From Lactococcus garvieae (lineage in GTDB: Bacteria; Bacillota; Bacilli; Lactobacillales; Streptococcaceae): a DNA stretch of 64,000 nucleotides. Under the pieces are notes generated by a model. The model searched no databases and was not told the origin of the DNA. It was given only the letters and a program-made list of their open reading frames with translations. The translations under genes and the position numbers were made by a program. Numbering within the stretch: position 1 is the first letter of the stretch; every line of letters starts with the position of its first letter. Below, piece by piece: positions 10,332 through 20,358 of this stretch. The stretch covers positions 1,397,954-1,461,953 of the forward strand of contig NZ_CP065691.1 in the NCBI RefSeq assembly GCF_016027715.1, in the 5' to 3' direction.

Positions 10332-11612
10332 TTAAAGTTTTCTGAACTTCGCAATAAAGAAACCATCAGTATGATACATCTCTGGTGTGATAAAAATACA
10401 ACCTTCTGTGATGATATCTTCTTTTTCATGCGAGATTTCAACCTGTTCAAATTCTGGATGAGATTCAAGGAATTTCTTAACAACCTCAAAGTTTTCCTCA
10501 TCAAAAATTGTGCAGGTACTGTAAACCATTATACCATTTTTCTTCAGCTTTTTCGAAGCACTATCCAAAATTTTCAACTGAAGTTCTTGCAAATCAAGAA
10601 AATCCGAACTTTCTTTACGATACCGTATATCTGGTTTCCGACGAATCAGGCCTACACCCGAACAAGGGGCATCCACGAGTATACGATCAAAGTCTTCTTC
10701 ATCAGCAAACCGTTCTGCAATCTGAGTAGCATCTGCTTTTACTGTCGTAATTTTTTCCCAAACACCTTGACGCTCAGCATTATCTTCAATAAGTTTCAAC
10801 TTATGATCATATAAGTCACAAGCTGTCACATGACCAGTTTCGAGATATTGAGCAATATGCGTGGTTTTACCACCAGGTGCGGCACAGGCATCTAGCACAC
10901 GCTCATTTCCAGTTAATTCAAGTTGAGGAGCCACTAACTGACTTGTCTCATCTTGAATCGTAATTTTCCCATCAATAAACTCTTGTGTATGGGCAAAGTT
11001 ACCGTGGTCTGCAACACGTCCGACGGGGGAAAGTTCTGAAGGCTGTGTTCCTGGAAGATCCACCTGTGCATCAATTATTCTTAGACTTGCTTTACTTGGT
11101 TTTTCCAAACTTTCTAGAATGACCCCTGTTCGTTTACCACCAAATTGTTTAACCATCTTGTCCAAGAGAAGTTTAGGCATGGAATATTTTACTTCCCACG
11201 TTTTTGGTTCTTCATTTCTTCGCTCTGAGCGCATAAAATTACGCAATACTGCATTAACAAAATTACCCGCTTGTTGCCCATCCCTGCGTTTTGCAATTTT
11301 TACCGCCTCGTCAACTGCTGCCGAAGTTGGTACTTTATCCATAAAAAGAACTTGGTAGATTGTCATCACCAAAAGCATTTTGGCCCATGGTTTCGGTTGT
11401 TTCTTAAAGAAAGGTTCCAAATACCACTCTAACAGTCTTTCTTTAGAAACTACGCCATAGACTAGTGCTGTGACAAAATTACGATCTAATTCTGAAAGCT
11501 CCGCTTCACGTAAAGTTCTATCCAAGGCAATGTTGGCATAAGCATCATTTCCAAAAATATCATTGAGCACATTGAGTGCGACTTGTCTTGCATTATTTGC
11601 CAAATTGATCAC
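10332..11612 (-). CDS. rsmB: 16S rRNA (cytosine-5-)-methyltransferase RsmB (Sun)
   Basis: A 426-residue enzyme methylating a cytosine of 16S rRNA (C967 in E. coli). The N-terminal third is the NusB-like RNA-binding domain ([14 protein letters not shown]). The C-terminal Rossmann methyltransferase shows the SAM motif [15 protein letters not shown], the [15 protein letters not shown] motif and the [10 protein letters not shown] catalytic Cys motif. The start is a GTG at 11612 that overlaps fmt by 20 nt; an in-frame TTG four codons on is a possible alternative. Coupled within fmt-rsmB-pppL-stkP. Confidence 0.93.
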   Translation of the reverse strand: MINLANNARQVALNVLNDIFGNDAYANIALDRTLREAELSELDRNFVTALVYGVVSKERLLEWYLEPFFKKQPKPWAKMLLVMTIYQVLFMDKVPTSAAVDEAVKIAKRRDGQQAGNFVNAVLRNFMRSERRNEEPKTWEVKYSMPKLLLDKMVKQFGGKRTGVILESLEKPSKASLRIIDAQVDLPGTQPSELSPVGRVADHGNFAHTQEFIDGKITIQDETSQLVAPQLELTGNERVLDACAAPGGKTTHIAQYLETGHVTACDLYDHKLKLIEDNAERQGVWEKITTVKADATQIAERFADEEDFDRILVDAPCSGVGLIRRKPDIRYRKESSDFLDLQELQLKILDSASKKLKKNGIMVYSTCTIFDEENFEVVKKFLESHPEFEQVEISHEKEDIITEGCIFITPEMYHTDGFFIAKFRKL

Positions 11613-12546
11613 CTATATTTACTTTCTGTCCTAAACCATTAAGGAAGCTAACAATGTCCATTTTTGGTTTTCCTGCGGGTTGAACTTCAAGAAGTTCCAA
11701 AGCTCCTGAGCCTGTTGCTATCAGCAGAGATTTTTTTGTTTTATCAATAATTTGTCCGGGTTGCCCACTTTTTTCGGTCTCTACAGGGCGACTCGCGTAG
11801 ATTTTAAAGCGACCTTCATTCCAGAGCGTATGAGCCACAGGAAAGGGATTCATCCCGCGAATCTGATTAAAGATTTGGCGGTTTGTTTTGTTCCAGTCAA
11901 TTCTTTCTTCTTCTGGGCTAATATTTGGAGAAAATGTCGCTTGACTTTCATCTTGTGCTTGGGGTTGTATCTCACCCGCAACATATTTTGGTAAAGTTTC
12001 GAGAAGAAGATCGCGTCCAACAACTGCTAATTTTTCAAACATTGTGCCAACATTGTCTTCTTCTAAGATAGGAATAGAATCTTTAGCAACCATATCCCCA
12101 GCATCCATTTTTCTTACCATTTCCATGATGGTTACTCCTGCTTCTTTTTCACCATTCATAATAGCATAATGAATAGGAGCTCCACCCCGATACTTAGGCA
12201 GTAAAGAAGCATGAACGTTTACTGCAAAAGCCATAGCATCCAATAATTTACCAGGTAAAAATTGTCCAAAGGCGGCTGTCACAATCCCTGCTCCTTGAGC
12301 GCCAAAGTTTATTAGTTCTTCCATCTCAGGAGAGCCTGATAATTTTTCCGGCTGTAAAATTTTTAAACCAGACTCCAGTGCTAGCTCTTTAACGGGTGTC
12401 ATCCGTAATTCTTGCTTACGTCCTACTTTGCGATCTGGTTGTGTCACAACAGCTAAGATGTCATACTCTTGACTAGAAATCAAACCTTTCAAGACCGTTT
12501 GTGAGAACTGAGGAGTCCCCATAAAAATTATTTTTGTTTTTGTCAT
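11593..12546 (-). CDS. fmt: Methionyl-tRNA formyltransferase
   Basis: A 317-residue enzyme that formylates initiator Met-tRNA using 10-formyl-tetrahydrofolate. The N-terminal domain contains [10 protein letters not shown] and the folate-site signature [21 protein letters not shown]. The C-terminal OB-like domain binds tRNA. Two in-frame ATGs lie at 12555 and 12546; I prefer 12546 because the upstream one overlaps a TGTTAAAAT extended -10 and neither has a Shine-Dalgarno. This is the head gene of fmt-rsmB-pppL-stkP. In streptococci priA directly precedes fmt; here about 2.4 kb intervenes. Confidence 0.95.
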   Translation of the reverse strand: MTKTKIIFMGTPQFSQTVLKGLISSQEYDILAVVTQPDRKVGRKQELRMTPVKELALESGLKILQPEKLSGSPEMEELINFGAQGAGIVTAAFGQFLPGKLLDAMAFAVNVHASLLPKYRGGAPIHYAIMNGEKEAGVTIMEMVRKMDAGDMVAKDSIPILEEDNVGTMFEKLAVVGRDLLLETLPKYVAGEIQPQAQDESQATFSPNISPEEERIDWNKTNRQIFNQIRGMNPFPVAHTLWNEGRFKIYASRPVETEKSGQPGQIIDKTKKSLLIATGSGALELLEVQPAGKPKMDIVSFLNGLGQKVNIGDQFGK

Positions 12547-12553
12547 AATGTCC

Positions 12554-12562
12554 ATTTTAACA
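12554..12562 (-). promoter_or_regulatory. Extended -10 promoter of fmt
   Basis: Minus-strand TGTTAAAAT, with TAAAAT at 12559-12554, lies 7 nt before the chosen fmt ATG. No Shine-Dalgarno intervenes, suggesting a leaderless mRNA. Confidence 0.4.
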
Positions 12563-12870
12563 CATTGTCCCTTCTACTTCTCCCCTGTGCCCTCCTAAAG
12601 AGCTACAATCACTCTTCCTGTTGCCAAAGAAAAATAGAGGACTTGTATTTTTATCCTCCTGATTTAATTTTTCAAGCTATTAAATAATATACATGTGTCA
12701 CTAATTATATCATTTTCTCAGGCCTTATTTCTTAATCCTACCACACAAAAATAATTATATTTTACTTGCGGAGCTTACGGTTCTATTTTTACTTCTGTTA
12801 TAAGGTATTCTGCAATATCTAAACTCTACTCTAGGCCGATATTTTCACCTTTAAATTATTGCTTATTTTA
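12563..12870. other. Non-coding gap between fmt and the salvage cassette
   Basis: About 300 bp with no supported gene. The only structure noted is a small GAGGA/TCCTC hairpin near 12632-12653 followed by T-rich sequence on the minus strand. Confidence 0.4.
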
Positions 12871-12873
12871 CTG

Positions 12874-12904
12874 CAAAAAAAAGAGGTAAATAATCCTCTT
12901 TTTG
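12874..12904 (-). terminator. Rho-independent terminator of the deoxynucleoside salvage cassette
   Basis: Minus-strand AAAAAGAGGAT and ACCTCTTTTT arms with a T run lie just after the deoxyribosyltransferase stop. Confidence 0.8.
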
Positions 12905-12932
12905 TCAAAAATATCTTAATAAATGGTTTGAA

Positions 12933-13412
12933 TTATATATATTTACCTGAATATGGAATCGGTTGTGCTGTTAAGAAATCATACTGCGCAACTTGATCCG
13001 CATCTGTAAAAAAGGCTGTATTTCTCTCTGTCAGCATAATATTTCCTGGGCCCTCTTCTTCAAAACGGACCAGATAAGTAGGCATTCCTTTAGCTATGGC
13101 ATAGCCAAGTTCCCAAGCTGTACCAGAATCTGTATCCTGTCCATCATAATCCAGAATAGCTACGATAACATCCGCTGCTTCAACCTCTTTAACATCATTT
13201 TCCATTGTCGCCTTGGCCCATACTGGGGTAAACTCTTCTACATCGTCGGGCAGACCTTCTGGACGTTGACAACGCATGGGGCTAAAGTAAGATGCAACTG
13301 TTTCATTTTTAGAAAGTGCTTCTTCTAATTGTTCTACTTTTTGAATCTGATTGTCACTAAAAAAGGGGGCTGCAAGATAAACTTTTACGGCTTGCTCAAA
13401 CGGCTTGTTCAT
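12933..13412 (-). CDS. Nucleoside 2-deoxyribosyltransferase
   Basis: A 159-residue cytoplasmic enzyme that swaps the base of a 2'-deoxynucleoside, allowing a cell to make the deoxynucleosides it lacks. The start VYLAAPFFS, the D-rich segment AADVIVAILDYDGQDTDSG and the helix GTAWELGYAIAKGMP with the catalytic Glu match the family known from lactobacilli. AGGAG precedes the ATG. The start overlaps the LOG-family gene by 17 nt. Last gene of the cassette. Whether it is of the purine-only or purine/pyrimidine type is not decidable here. Confidence 0.9.
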   Translation of the reverse strand: MNKPFEQAVKVYLAAPFFSDNQIQKVEQLEEALSKNETVASYFSPMRCQRPEGLPDDVEEFTPVWAKATMENDVKEVEAADVIVAILDYDGQDTDSGTAWELGYAIAKGMPTYLVRFEEEGPGNIMLTERNTAFFTDADQVAQYDFLTAQPIPYSGKYI

Positions 13413-13950
13413 AATTTAATTCTCCTAATAATTGCATGGCTTGTTCTGTTGTTTCTACCAGATGAACTGCTTCAAGAACTTCTGTTGAAAGCATTTCTTC
13501 TTGAGCTTGGAGTTGAATCATGTTAAACAGAGGCAGATAAAATTCGTTATCAATAAAAATAACGGGACGAATTTCTGTTTGTCCGATACTCATTTCTGTC
13601 AAAAGTTGAAATACTTCTTCCATCGTACCAAAACCTCCAGGTAAGATGATAAAGGCTTCTCCTAAGTCAATTAACTTACGTTTGCGTTCATCCATATTTT
13701 TAGCTAAATAAAGCTCTGTCGCATTTTCTCTTGGAGGCTCTAGTGGCAAGAGACCATCTGGATATACAGCAATAACTTGCCCCTTATTTCTTAAAACAGC
13801 CTCGGAGACAGCTCCCATACAACCTTCTTGAGAGCCTCCATAGACCAAGGTATGACCACAGCGTGTGATTTCTTCACCTAGCTTCTTGCTACGTTGTATA
13901 TGTGCAGGACTTTTCCCATCACGAGCAGATAAAAAAACAGTCAAATTCAT
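13396..13950 (-). CDS. LOG-family protein (TIGR00730-type nucleotide phosphoribohydrolase)
   Basis: A 184-residue protein of the LOG / 'lysine decarboxylase-like' family. Characterised members remove the base from nucleoside 5'-monophosphates, including cytokinin ribotides; the old lysine decarboxylase name is misleading. The family motif PGGFGTMEE and the preceding MDERKRKLIDLGEAFIILPGG are present, as is the nucleotide-binding VYGGSQEGCMG. GGGGGAAAAG precedes the ATG. Its stop overlaps the deoxyribosyltransferase and its start overlaps the kinase stop by 4 nt (ATGA). Position between two deoxynucleoside enzymes suggests a role in nucleotide salvage; that is inference. Confidence 0.85.
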   Translation of the reverse strand: MNLTVFLSARDGKSPAHIQRSKKLGEEITRCGHTLVYGGSQEGCMGAVSEAVLRNKGQVIAVYPDGLLPLEPPRENATELYLAKNMDERKRKLIDLGEAFIILPGGFGTMEEVFQLLTEMSIGQTEIRPVIFIDNEFYLPLFNMIQLQAQEEMLSTEVLEAVHLVETTEQAMQLLGELNYEQAV

Positions 13951-14603
13951 TTGCTCTTTTCCCCCTCAATTTCTGCTAATTTATTTTTGATCTGTTGAAT
14001 AACATACACTTTAGCTGTCTCATCTTCTACAAAATCATATTTATCACCATCAATTTGGATTTTAGGACAGATATCAAACTCTTCAAACCATTTTTCATAT
14101 CTCTTATTCAACTCTTGATAATAAGCATAAAGCGAACTGTCATAGTCTAACTGCTCAAACTCTCGTCCCCGTTTTTGAATACGTTCCAACATTTTTTCAA
14201 AAGAAACACTCACATGGATTAACAAGTCTGGACGCTTTTTAAAGGTTAACGTATTAATTTCCTCAAGCATATTACTTAATAATGAATCATAAACTTCTAC
14301 TTCAATATCTGTAGCACGTCCCAAATCAGCATTTAAATGAAAAAGTAAACTGTCTTCATAGATAGAGCGGTCCAATACATTGTTATTATGAGAGAGAGCT
14401 CGTTTTATAGAATCAAATCTTTTATTCAAAAAGTAGATTTGTAATAAAAAGGCGTATTTTTGAGGATCTTTATAAAATAAAGGTAAAACCTCATTATCGT
14501 CTACACTCTCATAAAAAGCTTCGGTTCCTAATTCTTCTGCTAACATTTCAGTGAGCGAACTCTTGCCAGCTCCAATCGTTCCAGCTAATACTAACACTGC
14601 CAT
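13947..14603 (-). CDS. Deoxynucleoside kinase (deoxyadenosine/deoxyguanosine kinase family)
   Basis: A 218-residue kinase that phosphorylates deoxynucleosides to their 5'-monophosphates. The P-loop GTIGAGKSSL is at the N-terminus, DRSIYED is the substrate-site DRS motif and the LID-like stretch with ERIQKRGREFE lies in the C-terminal half. Lactic acid bacteria often carry tandem dAK/dGK paralogues; only one is seen here. AGGAAGG precedes the ATG. It heads a cassette of three overlapping genes downstream of a promoter flanked by two NrdR-like boxes. The specific nucleoside is not decidable from sequence. Confidence 0.9.
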   Translation of the reverse strand: MAVLVLAGTIGAGKSSLTEMLAEELGTEAFYESVDDNEVLPLFYKDPQKYAFLLQIYFLNKRFDSIKRALSHNNNVLDRSIYEDSLLFHLNADLGRATDIEVEVYDSLLSNMLEEINTLTFKKRPDLLIHVSVSFEKMLERIQKRGREFEQLDYDSSLYAYYQELNKRYEKWFEEFDICPKIQIDGDKYDFVEDETAKVYVIQQIKNKLAEIEGEKSK

Positions 14604-14741
14604 CTTTTCCTTCCTAACTTCTGCTAATCTAATCCCTTAGACTAGAATATTTATATCGAAAAGGCTCATTGCTTGTTAAATAAATGAACCATTATTTGCA
14701 TTTAAATGTATAACCACACTTTAAAAGGTCTTAAGACACAA

Positions 14742-14757
14742 ACACTACATATAGTGT
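14742..14757 (-). promoter_or_regulatory. NrdR-like box 1, downstream of the -10
   Basis: ACACTACATATAGTGT, a near-perfect palindrome matching the NrdR box form. It covers roughly +9 to +24 of the salvage-cassette promoter. Confidence 0.7.
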
Positions 14758-14772
14758 CTCAAGACATATTTT

Positions 14773-14781
14773 ATTATACCA
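14773..14781 (-). promoter_or_regulatory. Extended -10 promoter of the deoxynucleoside salvage cassette
   Basis: Minus-strand TGGTATAAT, with TATAAT at 14778-14773, lies exactly between the two NrdR-like boxes. No consensus -35 is visible. Confidence 0.65.
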
Positions 14782-14783
14782 TA

Positions 14784-14799
14784 ACACTACATATAGTGC
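14784..14799 (-). promoter_or_regulatory. NrdR-like box 2, in the -35 region
   Basis: ACACTACATATAGTGC, identical to box 1 except the last base. The start-to-start distance of 42 bp is four helical turns. Confidence 0.7.
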
Positions 14800-14887
14800 T
14801 CGCTTGAAAAATGTAAGCAATGAAAACCTATCCCTATTAGGTCTCTTAATCTTAATTTCCCCCTCAAGATGTGGGTTTTAAAGAGAT

Positions 14888-14916
14888 AAAAAAATAGCAA
14901 TCAGATTGCTATTTTT
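14888..14916 (-). terminator. Rho-independent terminator of priA
   Basis: Complementary arms built on AAAAATAGCAATC and GATTGCTATTTTT, followed by T; the 5' arm overlaps the priA stop codon. Confidence 0.85.
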
Positions 14917-17242
14917 ATACAAAATTTTGAGGCTCACTATCAATCAAGACTCTTACGTCTTTATTCTCTCGTTTTTGTGTTAAATCAAGAACTTGGTTTA
15001 AAACCTTCTCTAAGTGTTCTTCAAAACGATACTTCACAAGAATTTGATAATGATAAAGATTATGTGTACGTGCAATAGGTTTAGGAGTTGGTCCTAAAAT
15101 CTTAGCTTTCTCTGATAATTTTTCCTTAATCAAGCTCGCAATTTCATAGGCTTTTTTCGCCACAATGTCCTCATCTTTATGACTGACTAAAATCTGAACA
15201 GTAAAATAATAAGGAGGATAAGAAAGTTGCTGACGATAATACATCTCTTGACGATAAAAGGTTTCATAATCCTGATCAGCCACTAACTTAACCGCATAAT
15301 GACCAGGGTTAAAAGTTTGGATTAGGACTTCACCTTTTTTATTTGCACGACCTGCACGGCCTGCAACTTGCATCAAAAGTTGAAAACTTCGCTCACTCGC
15401 ACGAAAGTCGGGAAGATTTAAGCCTGTATCTGCATTAATGACACCCACTAGCGTTACATTTGGGAAATCCAAACCTTTAGCTATCATCTGTGTGCCGAGT
15501 AGTATATCCGCTTCATGTGCACCAAATTTGTTTAAAATCTTTTCATGTGCATTTTTGGTCTTCGTCGTATCAACATCCATTCGTAAAATACGAATATGAG
15601 GAAGTAATTTTTCTAATTCTTCTTGGACTTTTTGAGTGCCGGAACCATAATAACGAATCTTCCGGCTTTGACAGTTAGGACAAGCATGAGGAATGGCCTC
15701 TTGATGTCCACAATAATGACAATTTAAAGTTTTCGTATCCATGTGCAAAGTCAAAGAAATATCGCAGTTAGGACACTCCACGACAAAACCACAGTCTCGA
15801 CACATGACAAAAGAACTATACCCGCGGCGATTAAGCATCAGAATAACCTGCTCTTTTCGATCAACTTTTTCTTGTATTTTTTCCAAAAGCAGTTCAGAAA
15901 AATTGGCTGATTTATCACTCAGATTACTACGCATATCCACAATCTGCACTTGTGGTAAAAAAGCTTCCTCATTTGCTCGTTGGGTAAGTCTCAACAGATG
16001 ATAGACATCCCGCTGTGCACGCGCACGACTTTCTAAACTCGGCGTTGCTGACCCCAGTACCACACGTGCTTGATGATACTTTGCGCGTAACAATGCTATA
16101 TCTCGAGCATGGTAGCGTGGACTCGAATCCTGTTTATAACTCGTTTCATGCTCTTCATCAATAATGATGACACCAATATTTTCTAAGGGCACAAAAATTG
16201 CAGAACGAGCACCAACAACAACCTGTGCGCGTCCTTCCTTGATTTTACGCCATTCGTCATATTTTTCTCCATCAGACAAACCTGAATGCATAATGGCAAC
16301 TTTTTCCCCAAAGCGAGCAATAAACCGATTGGACATTTGCGGGGTAAGGGAAATCTCTGGAACCAGCATAATTGCTGTCTTTCCATCATTTAAAACTTCC
16401 TGAATAACTTGTAAATAGACTTCCGTTTTTCCAGAACCCGTAATACCTTCAAGTAAAAAGGGTTTATCAGAGGAGGCCATAATAGTATCAAAAGCTACTT
16501 GCTGCTCTTCATTTAAAAGCTTTGCAGAGTCAGGCTCTACGGCTTGAAATACGGAAGCTGTCCGAGAAATCTCCTGTTCAGTTACCTCTACCAAACCATT
16601 ATCCACAAAATATTTAATAATTGCTGATGAAAACGGAAGATCTTTTTGTCGTACTTTATCTTCTTGCTCCAAAAGATATTTTTTTAATTCAGCCCGTTTT
16701 TTGGCGGCCTTTCCTATCTCGAAACTGGCTAATTTAGAGCTTGCCACCAAATATTTTTCCGTCTTCTTATTTTCTTTAGATTTCGCAGAATAACTTACTT
16801 CCACTTTCCCTGCTTTGACTTCTTTCAAAGCTTCTAACCTTTGAGTATCACTAAGCGTGCTCCATTTTGTTTGGCGCCCATCTTGTGCTGTCAATATTTT
16901 GTCGTAACTCGAATTGAGTAAGTTAGGCAACATAGCTTTTAGGCAAGAAATTTTGTACGAAAAAACAGTATGGCGCATTTCATCCGCTAGAGTAAGCTGT
17001 TCTTCGGTCAAAACAGGTTCTAAGTCAAGGAGTTCCGCAACTTCTTTAAGTTCTACATCTTCCTCTTCCGAAAAGTCAATAACGATACCTTGAACCAGAC
17101 GATTTCCTTTGCCAAAGGGGATGTGGACACGCATGCCTATCTCTATCATGCTCTCCAACTCCGAAGGAATGGCATAAGAAAAAGGTTTATCTGTCTGCAT
17201 CAGAGGAATATCTACAATAACTTTAGCTGTTTTTTTTATCAT
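14915..17242 (-). CDS. priA: Primosomal protein N' (replication restart helicase PriA)
   Basis: A 775-residue 3'-5' DNA helicase that binds stalled forks and loads the primosome. The N-terminal DNA-binding domain begins KVIVDIPLMQTDKPFSYAIP. The helicase core has Walker A GITGSGKTEVY and the DEEH box. Eight cysteines that bind two zinc ions sit between the helicase lobes (CRDCGF, CPNCDI, CHYCGH, CPNCQS). GGGGAG precedes the ATG. It lies downstream of gmk-rpoZ, but a terminator separates it from rpoZ. The next gene in streptococci, fmt, is displaced here by the salvage cassette. Confidence 0.97.
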   Translation of the reverse strand: MIKKTAKVIVDIPLMQTDKPFSYAIPSELESMIEIGMRVHIPFGKGNRLVQGIVIDFSEEEDVELKEVAELLDLEPVLTEEQLTLADEMRHTVFSYKISCLKAMLPNLLNSSYDKILTAQDGRQTKWSTLSDTQRLEALKEVKAGKVEVSYSAKSKENKKTEKYLVASSKLASFEIGKAAKKRAELKKYLLEQEDKVRQKDLPFSSAIIKYFVDNGLVEVTEQEISRTASVFQAVEPDSAKLLNEEQQVAFDTIMASSDKPFLLEGITGSGKTEVYLQVIQEVLNDGKTAIMLVPEISLTPQMSNRFIARFGEKVAIMHSGLSDGEKYDEWRKIKEGRAQVVVGARSAIFVPLENIGVIIIDEEHETSYKQDSSPRYHARDIALLRAKYHQARVVLGSATPSLESRARAQRDVYHLLRLTQRANEEAFLPQVQIVDMRSNLSDKSANFSELLLEKIQEKVDRKEQVILMLNRRGYSSFVMCRDCGFVVECPNCDISLTLHMDTKTLNCHYCGHQEAIPHACPNCQSRKIRYYGSGTQKVQEELEKLLPHIRILRMDVDTTKTKNAHEKILNKFGAHEADILLGTQMIAKGLDFPNVTLVGVINADTGLNLPDFRASERSFQLLMQVAGRAGRANKKGEVLIQTFNPGHYAVKLVADQDYETFYRQEMYYRQQLSYPPYYFTVQILVSHKDEDIVAKKAYEIASLIKEKLSEKAKILGPTPKPIARTHNLYHYQILVKYRFEEHLEKVLNQVLDLTQKRENKDVRVLIDSEPQNFV

Positions 17243-17338
17243 TTTTCTCCCCTGCTTTTCTTTTTCACACTTGAATTCACTATATAAATTATAACAAAAA
17301 GATATCTTCTATAGTGGACTTTGGATTATTTGAAAAAC

Positions 17339-17382
17339 AAAAAGCCTCAAAAGTTTGTCTTTAAACTTTTGAAAGCTTTTTT
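17339..17382 (-). terminator. Rho-independent terminator after rpoZ
   Basis: Minus-strand AAAGCTTTCAAAAGTTT and AAACTTTTGAGGCTTT pair around a 4-6-nt loop and are followed by T. Confidence 0.75.
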
Positions 17383-17386
17383 CTGC

Positions 17387-17746
17387 TTATTCAGCTGAAG
17401 CAGCTGCAGCTTTAGCGGCACGATTACCTTTTTGTTTCGCTTCTTCTTCGGCTTCTTCTTTAGCGATTTGTTCACGGATAAGTTTTTCAGCCATTTTTTG
17501 TTGGAGGCGTTCTAATTCACGCTTCTCTTTCAAAGTTTCACGTTTTGCATCGGGAGAAGGGTGAATGGTAACTTTGCCCTCAGCAATTTCTTCTAAAGCT
17601 TGCAACGTACGTTTAACAGCTTTGAATTCCATTGTAGGACGTTCCCCATCACGCAACTCATGCGCGCGTTTAGCTTCCAAAACAACGAGCGAATATTTTG
17701 AATCTACATGTTGTAGCAGTTTGTCAATTGAAGGTTCTAACATCAT
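17387..17746 (-). CDS. rpoZ: DNA-directed RNA polymerase omega subunit
   Basis: A 119-residue omega subunit that helps assemble RNA polymerase. The core [20 protein letters not shown] and [17 protein letters not shown] is the conserved RpoZ fold. The C-terminal 55 residues are a charged, lysine- and glutamate-rich helix ending in [10 protein letters not shown], longer than in many species but seen in lactococci. The open frame reaches 17785; GAGGAAAC about 4-7 nt before the double ATG at 17746 sets the start. It follows gmk with a 22-nt gap. Confidence 0.95.
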   Translation of the reverse strand: MMLEPSIDKLLQHVDSKYSLVVLEAKRAHELRDGERPTMEFKAVKRTLQALEEIAEGKVTIHPSPDAKRETLKEKRELERLQQKMAEKLIREQIAKEEAEEEAKQKGNRAAKAAAASAE

Positions 17747-17768
17747 ATCAGTTTCCTCTTTTCTCTTC

Positions 17769-18404
<636 letters not shown>

Positions 18405-18507
18405 TTACAATCTATTCTAGCAAAGTCTCTAAGCTATATCCACTCTACGTAACAAAAGGTAATTTTAATTAACTTAATTGTAACATAAGGTTTTTAAATT
18501 TACGAAA

Positions 18508-18533
18508 TAAAAAACACTCAATGAGTGTTTTCT
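18508..18533 (-). terminator. Rho-independent terminator of rny
   Basis: Minus-strand AAAACACTC and GAGTGTTTT arms with an AT loop, followed by T-rich sequence, overlapping the rny stop. Confidence 0.7.
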
Positions 18534-20149
18534 TATTTGGCATAATCAATGGCCCGTGTTTCACGAATAACAGTAACTTTGATATTTCCTGGATAATCCA
18601 TTTCGTCTTCAATACGATTTTTCACATCTCTTGCCAAGATAATGATTTCGTCATCAGTAAGCTTTTCTGGTTTAACCATAACACGAACTTCGCGCCCCGC
18701 TTGTAAAGCAAAAGCACTTTCGACACCTTCAAAGCTCGTTGAAATATTTTCTAAATCACGGAGGCGTTTAATATAATTTTCAATCGACTCACGACGAGCG
18801 CCTGGACGTGCCGCGCTAAGCGCATCAGCAGCCGCAACCAAGGTTGCAATATTGCTATTAGGCTCGGTGTCGCCATGGTGACTGGCAATCGTATTAATAA
18901 CAATTGGATTTTCCTTGTACTTACGTGCAAGTTCTGTCCCAATCTCGACGTGACTTCCTTCCACTTCATGGTCTAAAGCTTTACCAATATCATGTAAGAA
19001 ACCTGCACGCTTAGCTAGGGTAACGTTTTCACCCATCTCACCAGCCAGATTTCCTGCAACATTCGCAACTTCAACCGAATGATCAAGTACATTTTGTCCA
19101 TAAGAAGTACGGAAATGTAGGCGTCCCATAATTTTCATCAAATCTGGATGTAAGTTATGAGCACCAACTTCAAAAGCAGCTTGTTCCCCGTATTCACGCA
19201 TCTTATGATCAAGTGCTTTGCGATTCTTCTCAACTAGTTCTTCAATACGAGCGGGATGAATACGACCATCTTGTACCAATTGTTCCAAGGTCATCCGGGC
19301 AATTTCTCGTCTAATAGGATCAAAGCCAGAAAGTACAACTGCTTCTGGGGTATCATCAATAATAACATCAATACCAGTTAAAGCTTCAAATGTACGAATA
19401 TTACGGCCTTCGCGACCAATAATACGTCCCTTCATCCCATCATCTGGTAATGTTACTACTGAGACGGTTTGTTCAGCCACCGAATCACTAGAGACACGTT
19501 GGATAGCAAGTGAAACAATATTCTTAGCACGTTTATCAGCTTCCGCATGGGCTTTTTCTTCGCTGGAACGTATAAGCTGTGCCATTTCTTTAGTTAAACC
19601 ATCACGCGTTTCAGTCAAAATAATTTCTTTTGCTTCTTCCTTGGTCAAAGCAGCGATGCGTTCCAACTCTTCTTGTTTCTTTTCTTCAATTTCTAAAATC
19701 TCTTGCTCACGCTTATTGAGTGTATCAGTTTTTTTAGAGAGCGCTTCCTCTTTAGAGTCTAAGCTACGTTCTTTATTTGTAAGTTTATCATCCTTACGAT
19801 CTAGAACTTCTTCACGTTGTTTTAGGCGTTGTTCAGTTTCTCTTAACTCCTTACGATCTTGCTTAAATTCATCTTCGATTTCACGACGTTGTTTTTGCTC
19901 TTCCTCACGAAGATTAAAGCGCGCTTCTTTCTTGAAAGTTTCTGCTTCATCTCTAAGGATTTCTGCTTCTTTTCTTACAAGTGCAGCATCACGCTGTGCA
20001 TTTGCCGTTATCTCATTTGCCTTGCTCTCTGCTTGCATAAAAAGACTTTCAGCATCTTGCTTGTTTTTCTTAATATTTTGAGCATAAAAAATAAAGGCAA
20101 TAACCAATACAATCAATAAGACAAGCAGAACGATTGTTATAACGCTCAT
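18533..20149 (-). CDS. rny: Ribonuclease Y
   Basis: A 538-residue membrane-anchored endoribonuclease that starts decay of many mRNAs and processes polycistronic transcripts. One N-terminal membrane helix ([20 protein letters not shown]) is followed by a long coiled coil to about residue 200, a KH domain ([19 protein letters not shown]) and an HD domain with [11 protein letters not shown]. The open frame extends 13 residues upstream; AAAGGAG just before the ATG at 20149 and the usual short cytoplasmic start set the start. Monocistronic. Confidence 0.96.
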   Translation of the reverse strand: MSVITIVLLVLLIVLVIAFIFYAQNIKKNKQDAESLFMQAESKANEITANAQRDAALVRKEAEILRDEAETFKKEARFNLREEEQKQRREIEDEFKQDRKELRETEQRLKQREEVLDRKDDKLTNKERSLDSKEEALSKKTDTLNKREQEILEIEEKKQEELERIAALTKEEAKEIILTETRDGLTKEMAQLIRSSEEKAHAEADKRAKNIVSLAIQRVSSDSVAEQTVSVVTLPDDGMKGRIIGREGRNIRTFEALTGIDVIIDDTPEAVVLSGFDPIRREIARMTLEQLVQDGRIHPARIEELVEKNRKALDHKMREYGEQAAFEVGAHNLHPDLMKIMGRLHFRTSYGQNVLDHSVEVANVAGNLAGEMGENVTLAKRAGFLHDIGKALDHEVEGSHVEIGTELARKYKENPIVINTIASHHGDTEPNSNIATLVAAADALSAARPGARRESIENYIKRLRDLENISTSFEGVESAFALQAGREVRVMVKPEKLTDDEIIILARDVKNRIEDEMDYPGNIKVTVIRETRAIDYAK

Positions 20150-20321
20150 TTGTCTCCTTTTATTCATACCTACTCTATCGCGGTTCAATAGGGCAGATAG
20201 CTTGATTATAGTTCATATGCGTTTCCAAAGAAACACTCCTTATATTTTACCATTTTTTGGGATATGTTTCAATTAAGTATTTTACCGCTTTCAAGTTTTT
20301 AACAAATAGATTTTAAAAGTA

Positions 20322-20354
20322 TAAAAAAACCGTGTGATAACACACAGTCTTTTT
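20322..20354 (-). terminator. Rho-independent terminator of metK
   Basis: Minus-strand AAAAAGACTGTGTG and CACACGGTTTTTT arms with a TTAT loop. Confidence 0.8.
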
Positions 20355-20358
20355 ATAA

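Noticed and set aside
13396-13950. Lysine decarboxylase
   Set aside because: Old family name; the PGGxGTxxE motif marks the LOG phosphoribohydrolase family.
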